The notes below the pieces were generated by a model. It did not search any database. It saw nothing but the letters and a program-made list of their open reading frames with translations, and had not been told where the DNA came from. A stretch of 64,000 nucleotides of DNA from Flavobacterium aquidurense (GTDB lineage Bacteria; Bacteroidota; Bacteroidia; Flavobacteriales; Flavobacteriaceae): contig FNPS01000008.1 in assembly GCA_900107365.1 (NCBI GenBank), forward strand, positions 124,001 through 188,000, given 5' to 3'. The translations under genes were made by a program, and so were the position numbers. This document shows, piece after piece, positions 1 to 9,388 of this stretch; position 1 is the first letter of the stretch; each line of letters opens with the position of its first letter.

Positions 1-25
1 TAAAAGTTATTTCAATAAAATCTTT

Positions 26-62
26 AAAAAAGCCTTACTAAGTATTTAGTAAGGCTTTTTTT
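26..62 (+). terminator. Rho-independent terminator of an upstream gene
   Basis: A perfect hairpin (AGCCTTACTA / TAGTAAGGCT with an AGTATT loop region) is preceded by A's and followed by a run of seven T's. The gene it ends lies to the left of the window. The flanking A and T runs mean it could work in both directions. Confidence 0.85.
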
Positions 63-125
63 ATGAATTTTTAGGTTTTAAGTTTTTGATTTTATATATT
101 TAAAAACCAAAACCAAACTAAACCT

Positions 126-990
126 ATGATCAAGAACTACTTGCTGTTGCTGTTTTTTTTATTTTCTTCTTTTATAAATGCCCAAACTATTAATTTTCCC
201 GATGCTAATTTTAAGGCTAAGTTACTGGAGGCTAATGAAACAAATAATATCGCTAATTTAAATGGAAAGTCCGTTAAAATAGACACAAATGAAAATGGAG
301 AAATTGAGAGTAGTGAAGCTTTAAAAATCACAGAATTGTTTCTGGCAAATTCTAATATTGTATCGTTGGAAGGTGTCAAAAATTTTTCGAATCTGAAATA
401 TCTTTCTTTTAACGATAATAAAGTTAGTGTATTTGATCTTAATGGAATGAAAATTATATCCCTGGAATGTTCCAGAAACCAAATTACAGATATTGATGTA
501 AGCGGATTACCCAATTTAATCAGTTTAGGATGTGGAGATAATCAGTTGACTAGTTTAAATTTATCCAGCCAAAACGTAAATACTTTTTTAACTTTAAATT
601 GTTCCGGTAACAAACTAACAAGTTTGAAAATAGATCAATTTAAAAATCTTCAAGGCTTATCTTGTTCTGACAATCAATTAACAAGCCTTAATATTACGAC
701 TTTACAAAGCTACTTCAACTTTTAAAACTTTAGGAATTAATGATTTCGAATTCTCGAATTATTTCAATCTTTATCCTAATCCAGTAAATGAAATTTTGAA
801 TATTTAGACTAAAAATGATGTTCGAATAGAGTCTGTTTCTATTTATGATGTTTTAGGCCAGTTGGTTATTGCAATTCCAAACACTGATAATATTTCTAAA
901 ATTGATGTTTCAAAACTTCATGTAGGCAATTATATTTTAAAGCTCAAAACACAAAAAGGTTTTTCAGCAGAGAAGTTTATTAAAAAATAG
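126..990 (+). pseudogene. Decayed secreted leucine-rich-repeat protein with type IX sorting domain
   Basis: The 199-residue open part starts with a signal peptide (ending ...SSFINAQ) and carries leucine-rich repeats of the form LxSLxCSxNQLTSLN from about residue 60 to 195. It stops at 723-725. In the +1 frame from 721 the sequence continues as a recognisable type IX secretion C-terminal sorting domain (FNLYPNPVNEILNI, then SVSIYDVLGQLV, then GNYILKLKTQKG and SAEKFIKK), ending at a TAG at 988-990. That second part is itself broken by an in-frame TAG at 805-807. The gene therefore carries at least a frameshift and a nonsense mutation. An intact ancestor would have been an LRR adhesin or surface protein exported by the type IX system. 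The short distance between repeats and sorting domain also suggests an internal deletion. A truncated LRR protein could still be made, but it would lack its sorting signal. Confidence 0.8.
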
Positions 991-1253
991 CGTATTGTGA
1001 AAACGAAGTAAAATCTTACACATAAAGCAATATGTTAAAGAAAGTATAATTTTAACATTTGACTTAAAACCCTAGTAAAATATGATAGAGGCACATCATA
1101 TTATATTAAGAAAATATTTCTTTTATGTGAAAAAATTGGTTTTTAAATATTTGCTTTTATATATTTATCGCACAATATGAACGGAAAATGTTAAAAAAAT
1201 AGATTCCTAACATTATGTGATAATTTTTATTTGTACGCTACCCAAATTTTACC

Positions 1254-1865
1254 ATGAAGACCGCAATTTTACCATTCAATAGTTTAGATGATAGTACGCT
1301 TTGGAATAATTTAAAGGAAGGTGATGAAAAATCATTTTCCATGTTATTCGAAAGATATTATGCCGATTTGGTACGTTATGGAAATTCACTTTCTCCGTAT
1401 GAAGAAAAAGTGCAGGATTGTATTCAGGATGTTTTTACTGATATTTGGGTGTACCGAAGTACATTGCAGAGTACGGTGATAGTAAAAGCTTATTTGTTAT
1501 CGTGTGTACGAAAAAGAATTGCTCGTTTATTCGAAAGAGATCATATTTTTCGCAAAACTACAAGTACAGATTCTATAGCTTTTCTTTTAGAATTTTCAGT
1601 AGAGCATGATCTCATTGATGATGACTACGCCACAAGAGAAAAAATCATTCACTTAAATAGATTATTAAACGATTTACCTTCACGTCAAAAAGAAGCGTTA
1701 TATCTGCGTTATCATCAGGGTTTAACTGTTGAACAAATTGCCGAAATGCTGGATGTTAATTACCAATCTGCAAGTAATTTGCTGCATCGTGGTTTACTTA
1801 GTCTTCGAAAAGAATGGAAAGGTGCTTTTTCGGTATTCCTTTTACTATCTTCAGGTAGTTTTTAA
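1254..1865 (+). CDS. ECF-type RNA polymerase sigma factor (FecI-like)
   Basis: This 203-residue protein directs RNA polymerase to promoters of a small regulon. Region 2 lies at about residues 24-90 (LFERYYADLVRYG, then IQDVFTDIWVYR) and region 4 at about 136-188 (LPSRQKEALYLRYHQGLT followed by the helix-turn-helix VEQIAEMLDVNYQSASNLL). Length and layout are normal for the family. It is followed 89 bases later by a FecR-like anti-sigma factor and then by SusC with an STN domain, the classic order for a Bacteroidota surface-signalling switch. Its expected target is the susC promoter downstream. The ATG at 1254 is the first in frame before region 2. No clear TAnnTTTG box was seen upstream, although TTTATTTG just before the gene is close to one. 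Confidence 0.92.
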   Translation: MKTAILPFNSLDDSTLWNNLKEGDEKSFSMLFERYYADLVRYGNSLSPYEEKVQDCIQDVFTDIWVYRSTLQSTVIVKAYLLSCVRKRIARLFERDHIFRKTTSTDSIAFLLEFSVEHDLIDDDYATREKIIHLNRLLNDLPSRQKEALYLRYHQGLTVEQIAEMLDVNYQSASNLLHRGLLSLRKEWKGAFSVFLLLSSGSF

Positions 1866-1954
1866 TTTTATTCTAAAAAAAATAAAAAAAATCACAATTT
1901 GGTGAGTATATAATAAGAGTGCTGTCCTCTATGTTTTTGTAACCTCATTTTTAG

Positions 1955-3067
1955 ATGCAAAAACGTAATACATATATCGAAATAGAAGACTTCTTGTCTG
2001 ACGAATCATTTCAATCATGGATTTTATTAAAAATTGATGAAGATGGTTGGGAAGAATGGACTTTAGAGAATCGCCAACGCGCTAAGTTGGTAGAAGACGC
2101 AAGACATTTGTTGCTGGCTATGAAAGTGCCGGAATCGGACTTATCATCTTCGGATATCCATAAAGCGTTACAATCAACCTGGATAAAAATCGGAGAAAAA
2201 GAAAATCACATCAATTTTGTTGAAAATTCACGAGCCCATTTCTTTAAAAAATATCTTCTTAGTGGAATTGCTGCGAGTTTGTTTTTTTGTTTGATGTCGG
2301 TTTGGTTTTATAAAAATCATTCCAGCAGAGACAATGTTGTAACTTACAAAGAGTTAATTGATGAAAATAGTGAAGGTTTAGTGGAGCAGACTAATAATTC
2401 CAGTAAACCACAAATCATCACATTGTCTGATGGTAGTTCTGTTTTGTTACAGCCCAATAGTAAATTAAGTTACCCTAAAATCTTTACCGGAAACGAAAGA
2501 AAGGTTTATTTATCCGGCGAAGGTTTCTTTGAAATTAGTAAAAATCCAAGAAAACCTTTTTACGTTTATGCAAACGAGATCGTTACAAAGGTCGTTGGAA
2601 CCAGTTTTAGAATAAAAGCTTATTCTGATCAACCTGATGTTGAAGTTCTTGTTCGCACCGGTAAAGTTAAGGTAAAATCAAATGATTTGGTGGCCAAGTC
2701 AGATCAGCCAGAAGTGGTACTGCTTCCTAATCAGGCACTTCGGTTTTTAAGGAGTGATTTGAAATTCAATAAAATAACAAATATTACGCAAGATGAGACG
2801 CTGGTACATAGTGTGGGTAATATTGAGCAATTAAGTTTTGAATTTACTGATATTCCGGTATCTCAAATTTTTGAAACAATCGAACAGGCTTATTTAGTTG
2901 ATATTGATTATCCTAAAAATAAACTGAAAGATTGCCATTTGACTACTTCACTAAGTGATCAGCCCTTAACAGAGAAATTAAAAATTGTCTGCAAAAGTAT
3001 TGGCACAAATACCAATTTTGAAATGAATGGCAATCAAATAACGATAACATCAGAAGGTTGTAACTAG
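1955..3067 (+). CDS. FecR-family anti-sigma factor
   Basis: This 370-residue inner-membrane protein should hold the neighbouring sigma factor in check and release it when the SusC receptor signals. A cytoplasmic N-terminal part (about residues 1-95) is followed by one membrane segment (about 99-118, GIAASLFFCLMSVWF). Next comes the periplasmic FecR domain (about 150-250, with ITLSDGSSVLLQPNSKLSYP and VYLSGEGFFEI). The C-terminal domain at about 290-365 resembles DUF4974 (FEFTDIPVSQIFETIEQAY). This architecture is standard for Bacteroidota FecR proteins. It is probably co-transcribed with the sigma factor. Confidence 0.92.
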   Translation: MQKRNTYIEIEDFLSDESFQSWILLKIDEDGWEEWTLENRQRAKLVEDARHLLLAMKVPESDLSSSDIHKALQSTWIKIGEKENHINFVENSRAHFFKKYLLSGIAASLFFCLMSVWFYKNHSSRDNVVTYKELIDENSEGLVEQTNNSSKPQIITLSDGSSVLLQPNSKLSYPKIFTGNERKVYLSGEGFFEISKNPRKPFYVYANEIVTKVVGTSFRIKAYSDQPDVEVLVRTGKVKVKSNDLVAKSDQPEVVLLPNQALRFLRSDLKFNKITNITQDETLVHSVGNIEQLSFEFTDIPVSQIFETIEQAYLVDIDYPKNKLKDCHLTTSLSDQPLTEKLKIVCKSIGTNTNFEMNGNQITITSEGCN

Positions 3068-3299
3068 CAATTTATATAGCTGTAACTATATAAATAACCC
3101 TTAATGCCAATATAAAAACTAAAAAATAACCAAACCAAACTAATATTAAATGCCTATGTAAAACAATATGCATAAAAAAAGTGCCGAAATGCTGTAACAT
3201 TATCGACACTTATAAAAATTGAATTCCTCTCTGTAAAGAGTAATTCAGTACGTTTCTTAAAATACACGCGAACAGTATTAATCAAAACAAACCAAAATT
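3068..3299 (+). promoter_or_regulatory. susC upstream region with three CTGTAA-loop hairpins
   Basis: Three stem-loops follow one another between fecR and susC. The first (3070-3095) has a perfect 10-bp stem ATTTATATAG / CTATATAAAT. The second (about 3179-3211) is imperfect, GTGcCGAaATG / CATtaTCGaCAC. The third (3221-3246) has GAATTCCTCT / AGAGTAATTC with one mismatch. All three expose exactly the same loop, CTGTAA (3080-3085, 3192-3197, 3231-3236). None is followed by a T run, so they do not look like simple terminators. The region probably also holds the promoter recognised by the ECF sigma factor, but no motif could be assigned. Confidence 0.6.
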
Positions 3300-6200
3300 A
3301 TGAAAAAACCAGTTGTTAAACAACGATTACTCCATCGAATCATGAAAATAACGCTATTTCAGTTTGTCCTAGCACTTGTATTTTCAAGTGTTACCATGGC
3401 GAACAGTGTAAATGGGCAAAGAAAACTAGATACAAAAGTTACGATTACAGTTGCAAATTTGAGTTTAGATAATGCATTATCAAAAATAGAAAAATCTGCA
3501 CATGTGAAATTTTCTTATAATTCAAGACTGCCACAATTAAATCAAAAGGTAAGCATCGAGGCAAACGAAGAAACTTTGTCGAGTATCCTTAATCGAATTT
3601 TAGTACCTTTTAATATTAGCTACTCAGAAGTTAGTAATCAGATTATTTTGCAAAAGAATGTGGCTGCAGATCCATTTTCAAGTGCAACTAATCATGATTC
3701 ATTGTTCGAAATATTGGTTGCGGGCCCAATCATAAAAGGAAAAGTGACCGATTCTAACGGAAGTCCTTTACCGGGAGCAACAGTTATGGCAAAAGGAACC
3801 AAAATTGCAGTCTTAACCGATTTTGATGGAAATTTTTCTATCGAAATGCCGGCAAATAGTACTACGATTGTGATTTCTTATGTTGGAATGGAAACAAAAG
3901 AAATTGGAACTTCAAATACTTCACCTACAATTGTTTTGACTGAATTAGGTCAAAACTTAAAAGAAGTTGTTGTTACTACAGGTTATGAGAAAACCTCTAA
4001 AAGAACTTTTACAGGAGCGATCAGTAAAATTTCGGGAACGGAATTAAAAGTGGATGGTGTAGTTGATGTAAGCAGAATGATCGAAGGAAAAGCGGCTGGG
4101 GTTACTGTTCAAAACGTAACGGGAACTTTTGGTACAGCACCAAAAATTACGGTTCGTGGATCATCTTCTATTTTTGGTGACACAAAACCATTATGGGTGA
4201 TTGATGGAGTTGTTCAGGAAGATATTATCAACTTGACATTTGCAGATTTGGCTTCAGGTAATTCTGAAACTTTATTAAGTTCATCTGTTGCGGGATTGAA
4301 TGCAAACGACATCCAAAGTATTGAAATTCTTAAAGATGCGTCTGCTACTTCAATCTATGGTTCAAGATCTTTAAATGGAGTGGTAGTTGTTACAACCAAA
4401 CAAGGCCGCAGAGATTCTCCTTTAAAAGTAAGTTATTCTATTGAACAAACGGCCAGAACAGTACCAAATTACAGTCAGTATGATATATTGAATTCTCAGG
4501 AATCAATGAGTATTTTTAAAGAAATGGAATCTAAAGGTTATCTTGATTTACCAACGACTGTAAACGGAAGATACGGTGGAGCTTATAATCTTTTAGGAAG
4601 AGCAATTAATACGTATGTTCCAGAAACGGATAGTTATTTAGTTAACAATGATCCTGTTAGCAGAAATAATTTCTTAAGAAAATACGAACAGGCTAATACA
4701 GACTGGTTTAATGTTTTGTTTAAACCTGCTTTTACACAAAATCACTCTTTGAGTTTTTCCGGAGGAGGAAAAAACAATACATTTTATGCCTCTTTAGGTT
4801 ATTATACAGATCCGGGATGGACTATTGCTGATGATGTAAAACAGCTTTCGTCAAACATTAAAGGAACATTTTATTTAAATGATAAATTAAATATTACGTT
4901 GTCAACTTTGGGTTCTATACGTGATCAGGGTGCTCCTGGTAGTTATGAAAGTGAAAAAGATGTTGTTTTTGGAAAAGTAACCCGTGATTTTGATATAAAT
5001 CCGTTCAACTATGTTTTAAATACAAGCAGAACACTTAGACCTTATGATGAGAATCGAAATTTAGAGTATTACAGAAATAACTGGGCTCCAATGAATATCA
5101 TCAATGAATTGGCTAACAATTTCATGGAGATTAAGGTAAAAGATATTCGTTTCCAAATGGATTTGGAATATAAAATTAATCCACACCTGACTTACAATTT
5201 TACTGGTTCGGCACGTTATGCAAATACAACTCGTGAGCATAAAATTCTGGAAGGATCAAATGTTGTTGGTGCTTACAATGCTATGGAAAATACAATTGTC
5301 AGAGATGCAAATATCTTTTTGTACCAAGATCCTAATGATTTAACGGCACCAAAAGTTTCGGTATTACCAAATGGAGGATTTTTGAGAAAGTTCACTAATG
5401 ATATGACTTCTTATAATGTTAGAAATAGTGTTACCTACAGAAATACATTCAATGTAAAACACGAATTAGAAGGTTTCTTTGGAACAGAAATGAGAGTTGT
5501 AGATAGGAGCAGCGATAATTTTGTTGCGGCGGGAATTCAGTACGACAGAGGACTTACAGCTTTTACTGATCCTAGATTGATTGAAAAAATTATTAATGCC
5601 GGAGATTCGTACTATGGCTTTAATGAAGAGAAAGAAAGAACTGTTGGTTTTTTCGGAAAAGTTGGTTATACCTATGATCGTCGTTATACCGCTTCGGTTA
5701 CTGGTCGTTATGACGGATCGAACAGACAAGGAGACAGTGGTTCATCAAGATGGTTGCCAACCTATACTGTAAGTGGGAAATGGAATCTTTCTGAAGAGAA
5801 TTTCATGAAAAATGTAGAATCTGTAAACAATTTAAGTTTAAGAGGTTCTTACGGACTTACTGCTACTGCGGGGCCAGCAACAAATTCATTGGCTATCTAC
5901 AAAAGTTTTATAACAGATCGTTTGAATCTTGCTGACAGAGAAAGCGGAATTAAAATAGATCAATTGCAGAATGGCGATTTGACTTGGGAAAAACAATACG
6001 AAACTAACTTAGGAGTTGATTTGGGAATGTTCAATAACAGAATACAATTGACAACAGATATTTACCGTCGTAAAGCTTTTGATTTAGTTGATTATGTTGT
6101 GACTTCCGGTATTGGAGGTCAAAGAATTAAGCAAGGAAATAATGCAAATATGGAAACTGAAGGTCTTGAGATAGGCTTTACTACAAGAAACATAAATGCT

Positions 6201-7007
6201 GAGAATTTTAAATGGTCTACAACGCTTAATTTTTCTGTTTACACGCAAAAAATTACAAAGTTAGAGAACAAGCCAACTTCATTCGATTTGATTGATGGAA
6301 ATGGCGGAAATACAATTGGACATCCAAGAAATTCATTGTATTCTTATCAATTTACAGGTTTAAATGAACAAGGATTGCCAACATTCATAATGCCTGAAGG
6401 TGAAAAAGATAATATTACAGGAGCTGATTTTCAGGATAACAAAGATGTTACCAACTATCTAAAATATGAAGGTTCAATTGAGCCAAACAAATCTATTGGT
6501 CTTGCTAATACCTTTACATACAAAAACTGGTCGTTATATGTGTTTTTCGTAGGTTCAGGTGGAAATAAAGTTCGTTTGAATCCTGTTTATGATAGTACTT
6601 ATGATGATTTAACGGTATTTACCAAAGATTTTACGAATCGTTGGATAAATCCTGGAGATGAAAACTTTACCAATGTGCCTGTAATTGCAGATAAACGATT
6701 GAATGAAAATTATGGTGGAGAGCGTACCCTCGCAAGAGCCTATAATACTTATAATTATTCTGATGTTCGTATTGCTGATGGTGATTTTGTAAGACTGAAA
6801 AACGTTTCGCTAAGCTGGGAATTTCCAAAGGATTTTAAGAGAAAAATTGGGGTAAGCACTTTTACGTTAAAAGGATCTGCTGTGAATCCGTGGTTAATTT
6901 ATTCTGATAAAAGATTAAATGGTCAGGATCCTGAATTCCGTAATTCCGGAGGTGTTGCTTTACCTGTTACATCTCAATACACTTTTACTTTAAACCTTTC
7001 ATTATAA
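3300..7007 (+). CDS. SusC/RagA TonB-linked outer-membrane protein with STN signalling domain
   Basis: This 1235-residue protein is the outer-membrane channel of a SusCD importer. After a signal peptide (about residues 1-40) come four parts. The first is a secretin/TonB short N-terminal (STN) domain at about 46-118, the signalling module that contacts FecR. The second is a carboxypeptidase-regulatory-like beta-sandwich at about 146-225 (KGKVTDSNGSPLPGATVMAKGT). The third is the plug at about 226-375 (GVTVQNVTGTFG, PLWVIDGVV, SIEILKDASATSIYGSRS). The rest is a 22-strand-type barrel ending in an aromatic/hydrophobic strand (YTFTLNLSL). The STN domain and the adjacent ECF/FecR pair mean expression is probably induced by the transported substrate. 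SusD follows after 11 bases. The substrate cannot be read from the sequence. Confidence 0.96.
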   Translation: MKKPVVKQRLLHRIMKITLFQFVLALVFSSVTMANSVNGQRKLDTKVTITVANLSLDNALSKIEKSAHVKFSYNSRLPQLNQKVSIEANEETLSSILNRILVPFNISYSEVSNQIILQKNVAADPFSSATNHDSLFEILVAGPIIKGKVTDSNGSPLPGATVMAKGTKIAVLTDFDGNFSIEMPANSTTIVISYVGMETKEIGTSNTSPTIVLTELGQNLKEVVVTTGYEKTSKRTFTGAISKISGTELKVDGVVDVSRMIEGKAAGVTVQNVTGTFGTAPKITVRGSSSIFGDTKPLWVIDGVVQEDIINLTFADLASGNSETLLSSSVAGLNANDIQSIEILKDASATSIYGSRSLNGVVVVTTKQGRRDSPLKVSYSIEQTARTVPNYSQYDILNSQESMSIFKEMESKGYLDLPTTVNGRYGGAYNLLGRAINTYVPETDSYLVNNDPVSRNNFLRKYEQANTDWFNVLFKPAFTQNHSLSFSGGGKNNTFYASLGYYTDPGWTIADDVKQLSSNIKGTFYLNDKLNITLSTLGSIRDQGAPGSYESEKDVVFGKVTRDFDINPFNYVLNTSRTLRPYDENRNLEYYRNNWAPMNIINELANNFMEIKVKDIRFQMDLEYKINPHLTYNFTGSARYANTTREHKILEGSNVVGAYNAMENTIVRDANIFLYQDPNDLTAPKVSVLPNGGFLRKFTNDMTSYNVRNSVTYRNTFNVKHELEGFFGTEMRVVDRSSDNFVAAGIQYDRGLTAFTDPRLIEKIINAGDSYYGFNEEKERTVGFFGKVGYTYDRRYTASVTGRYDGSNRQGDSGSSRWLPTYTVSGKWNLSEENFMKNVESVNNLSLRGSYGLTATAGPATNSLAIYKSFITDRLNLADRESGIKIDQLQNGDLTWEKQYETNLGVDLGMFNNRIQLTTDIYRRKAFDLVDYVVTSGIGGQRIKQGNNANMETEGLEIGFTTRNINAENFKWSTTLNFSVYTQKITKLENKPTSFDLIDGNGGNTIGHPRNSLYSYQFTGLNEQGLPTFIMPEGEKDNITGADFQDNKDVTNYLKYEGSIEPNKSIGLANTFTYKNWSLYVFFVGSGGNKVRLNPVYDSTYDDLTVFTKDFTNRWINPGDENFTNVPVIADKRLNENYGGERTLARAYNTYNYSDVRIADGDFVRLKNVSLSWEFPKDFKRKIGVSTFTLKGSAVNPWLIYSDKRLNGQDPEFRNSGGVALPVTSQYTFTLNLSL

Positions 7008-7018
7008 TATTTAAGATT

Positions 7019-8506
7019 ATGAAAAAGATAAAAATAACCTTATTTCTATTAGTACTTATAGGTATTACTAGTTGTGATGATTTCCTTTCTGAAAAGCCAG
7101 ATAATAGAACCGAAATAGATACTCCAGAAAAAATTTCTGAATTATTAGTAAACGCCTATCCACAAGAAAGTTATTTGGATTTTGCTGAGACAATGTCGGA
7201 TAATGTTTTTGATAGTGGTTTAACTAATACTTTAAGAAAAAACGAGCAAAACTACAATTGGGAAATTCAAAGTGAAACGGATACTGATACTCAGGCTGCG
7301 TATTGGGACGCTTGTTATAGTGCAATTGCACATGCGAACAAAGCGTTGGAAGCCATTGAAGAATTAGGAAGTCCGAAAAGTTTAAATCCGCAAAAAGGAG
7401 AAGCGCTACTTGCCAGAGCTTATGCGCATTATATGCTGGTTTCTTTCTGGTCACAACGTTATAATCCTGCAACAGCTGATAAAGATTTAGGAATTCCGTA
7501 TGTAACAAAACCAGAAACAGTGTTAGTAGCAAAATACAAACGTAATACTGTAGCTGAAGTTTTCGATTTTATTCAAAAAGATATTGAAGAAGGATTACCA
7601 TTTTTGACCAACGATTATTCAGAGCCTAAATTTCATTTTAATAAAGATGCCGGAAAAGCTTTTGCCAGCCGTTTTTATTTAATAAAAGGAAACTGGGACA
7701 GAGTTATTGAATTATCAAATGACTTAGGGTCAAAACCTGTTGGTAAACTTAGAGATTATGCTGCTTATAAACTAGATGATTTTCAGACTCAAAATATGCG
7801 TTATGCAAAAAGTGACGAACCAACAAATTTACTAGTTGTTTCTCCGGAATCATATTATGCCAGAGCTTCTTATTCAGGCACTAGCGCTTACAGATTTTTT
7901 CTTTCAGGAACTAGATATAATGAAATATTAGGTGCAGGAACAAATATTTTTGGTAAATCATGGTTGTATTCAATTTATTCGCGCAACAGTTTTGTTACAG
8001 CGTTTGTGCCAAAATTTTACGAGTATTTTAAATACACAAATGTAACAGCTAACATTGGTCAGGGTTTCTTAGCAGAAGTATTGCTAAGTAATGATGAGTT
8101 TTTCCTTAACAGAATTGAAGCACATATAATGAAAGGTCAGATCGCTTTAGCGAATACTGAATTGGAGTATTTCATGGCAACAAGAACAACAGGTTATACT
8201 GCAACTACAGATATCCTGACACAGGCCAAAGTAATAGCAAAATATCCGGTAATCGATAATGAATATACTCCGTTTTATGCTTTGACGCCAGTGCAAACTT
8301 CTTATATCAAGGCTATTGCCGAAACCAGAAGAAGAGATTTTATACATGAAGGCATGAGATGGTTTGATGTGAAACGTTTTAATATTGAGGTTAAACATGA
8401 AATTTTTAACCAGCCTACAAACATTTTGACTAAAGATGATAAACGTAGAGCTTTACAAATACCGCTTCATGCTTCTAGCAATGGTATTGAAACAAATCCT
8501 AGATAA
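7019..8506 (+). CDS. SusD/RagB-family substrate-binding lipoprotein
   Basis: This 495-residue lipoprotein forms the lid over the SusC channel at the cell surface. The signal peptide ends in a lipobox with Cys19 (GITSCDD), followed by the acidic residues typical of surface-exposed lipoproteins. SusD hallmarks are visible: the N-terminal helical part (YWDACYSAIAHANKALEAIEEL), a TPR-like segment (GEALLARAYAHYMLVSFWS) and the C-terminal signature (ETRRRDFIHEGMRWFDVKRF). The length is normal for the family. It is translated directly after susC and followed by an HExxH lipoprotein in the same operon. Confidence 0.96.
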   Translation: MKKIKITLFLLVLIGITSCDDFLSEKPDNRTEIDTPEKISELLVNAYPQESYLDFAETMSDNVFDSGLTNTLRKNEQNYNWEIQSETDTDTQAAYWDACYSAIAHANKALEAIEELGSPKSLNPQKGEALLARAYAHYMLVSFWSQRYNPATADKDLGIPYVTKPETVLVAKYKRNTVAEVFDFIQKDIEEGLPFLTNDYSEPKFHFNKDAGKAFASRFYLIKGNWDRVIELSNDLGSKPVGKLRDYAAYKLDDFQTQNMRYAKSDEPTNLLVVSPESYYARASYSGTSAYRFFLSGTRYNEILGAGTNIFGKSWLYSIYSRNSFVTAFVPKFYEYFKYTNVTANIGQGFLAEVLLSNDEFFLNRIEAHIMKGQIALANTELEYFMATRTTGYTATTDILTQAKVIAKYPVIDNEYTPFYALTPVQTSYIKAIAETRRRDFIHEGMRWFDVKRFNIEVKHEIFNQPTNILTKDDKRRALQIPLHASSNGIETNPR

Positions 8507-8525
8507 AAACTTTAATTCGAGATTT

Positions 8526-9386
8526 ATGAAATCATCAAAATATACTAAAATAACAGGACTGTTTCTATTGATAATAGCATTAGTTTCCTGTGCTCATGAA
8601 GAGCAACCCGGAGAAAGCCAGTTGGATTATACTCAACCAACAAAAACAGCTTTAGATAATTGGATTACTGTAAATTATCTAAATCCGTATAATATTAATG
8701 TACAGTATAAATGGAATCAAAATACGGTTGATAATAACCGATTTTTATTTCCTCCATTGATAGAAAAAGTACAACCTGCACTTGAAATCGTTCAGAAAAT
8801 TTGGTTGGATAGTTACCGCGTTGTCGGAGGTGCAGATTTTGTAAAAAAAATTGCACCAAGAGAAATCGTCTTAATTGGAGGTGTAAACTTAAATACGGTT
8901 GGAACAAGAACTTTAGGACTAGCCGAGGGTGGACAGCGTGTTACACTTTTTGAAACCGATTACGTTAATAAAAAAAACCGAGCTAATATCAAAGAATTTT
9001 TGCATACTATTCAACATGAATACATTCATATTTTAAATCAAAACAAACCATTTGATGAAAAATCATGGGCAGCAATTACGCCGGCTGGTTACACGGCAAG
9101 CTGGCATTTATACACTGATGAAGAGTCTAATGAAATTGGTTTTATAACTAATTATTCCAGAATGAATATCAATGAAGATTTTGCTGAAATGGCTTCTATG
9201 ATGTTGATTAATTCTAAAACAGAATATGCTGCAATATTAGCTGGAATTACAAGTCAGACTGCTGTTGCACAGATAAAGGCAAAAGAAGCTCTTGTTGTAA
9301 AATATTTCAAAGATGCGTACAATATGGATTTCTATGCCTTGCGCGATGAAGCAGAGAAAAATACAAACGCAGTACTAAATAATTAA
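8526..9386 (+). CDS. Putative zinc metallohydrolase lipoprotein, SusCD-associated
   Basis: This 286-residue lipoprotein has a lipobox at Cys22 (ALVSCAHEE) and a zinc-binding HExxH motif at residues 164-168 (HEYIH). A later acidic stretch (NEDFAEMASMM) may supply the third ligand. It matches the pattern of the 'substrate import-associated zinc metallohydrolase lipoprotein' family that accompanies SusCD pairs, so it probably cleaves the imported substrate at the cell surface. An in-frame start 90 bases upstream would overlap the susD end and would bury the signal peptide. The ATG at 8526 puts the signal sequence at the N-terminus and is preferred. A peptide or protein-derived substrate is a reasonable inference, but is not shown. 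Confidence 0.85.
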   Translation: MKSSKYTKITGLFLLIIALVSCAHEEQPGESQLDYTQPTKTALDNWITVNYLNPYNINVQYKWNQNTVDNNRFLFPPLIEKVQPALEIVQKIWLDSYRVVGGADFVKKIAPREIVLIGGVNLNTVGTRTLGLAEGGQRVTLFETDYVNKKNRANIKEFLHTIQHEYIHILNQNKPFDEKSWAAITPAGYTASWHLYTDEESNEIGFITNYSRMNINEDFAEMASMMLINSKTEYAAILAGITSQTAVAQIKAKEALVVKYFKDAYNMDFYALRDEAEKNTNAVLNN

Positions 9387-9388
9387 TA

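Noticed and set aside
5466-5772. Open frames on both strands within susC
   Set aside because: They lie wholly inside a well-supported coding sequence, have no start context or family similarity, and reflect codon bias.
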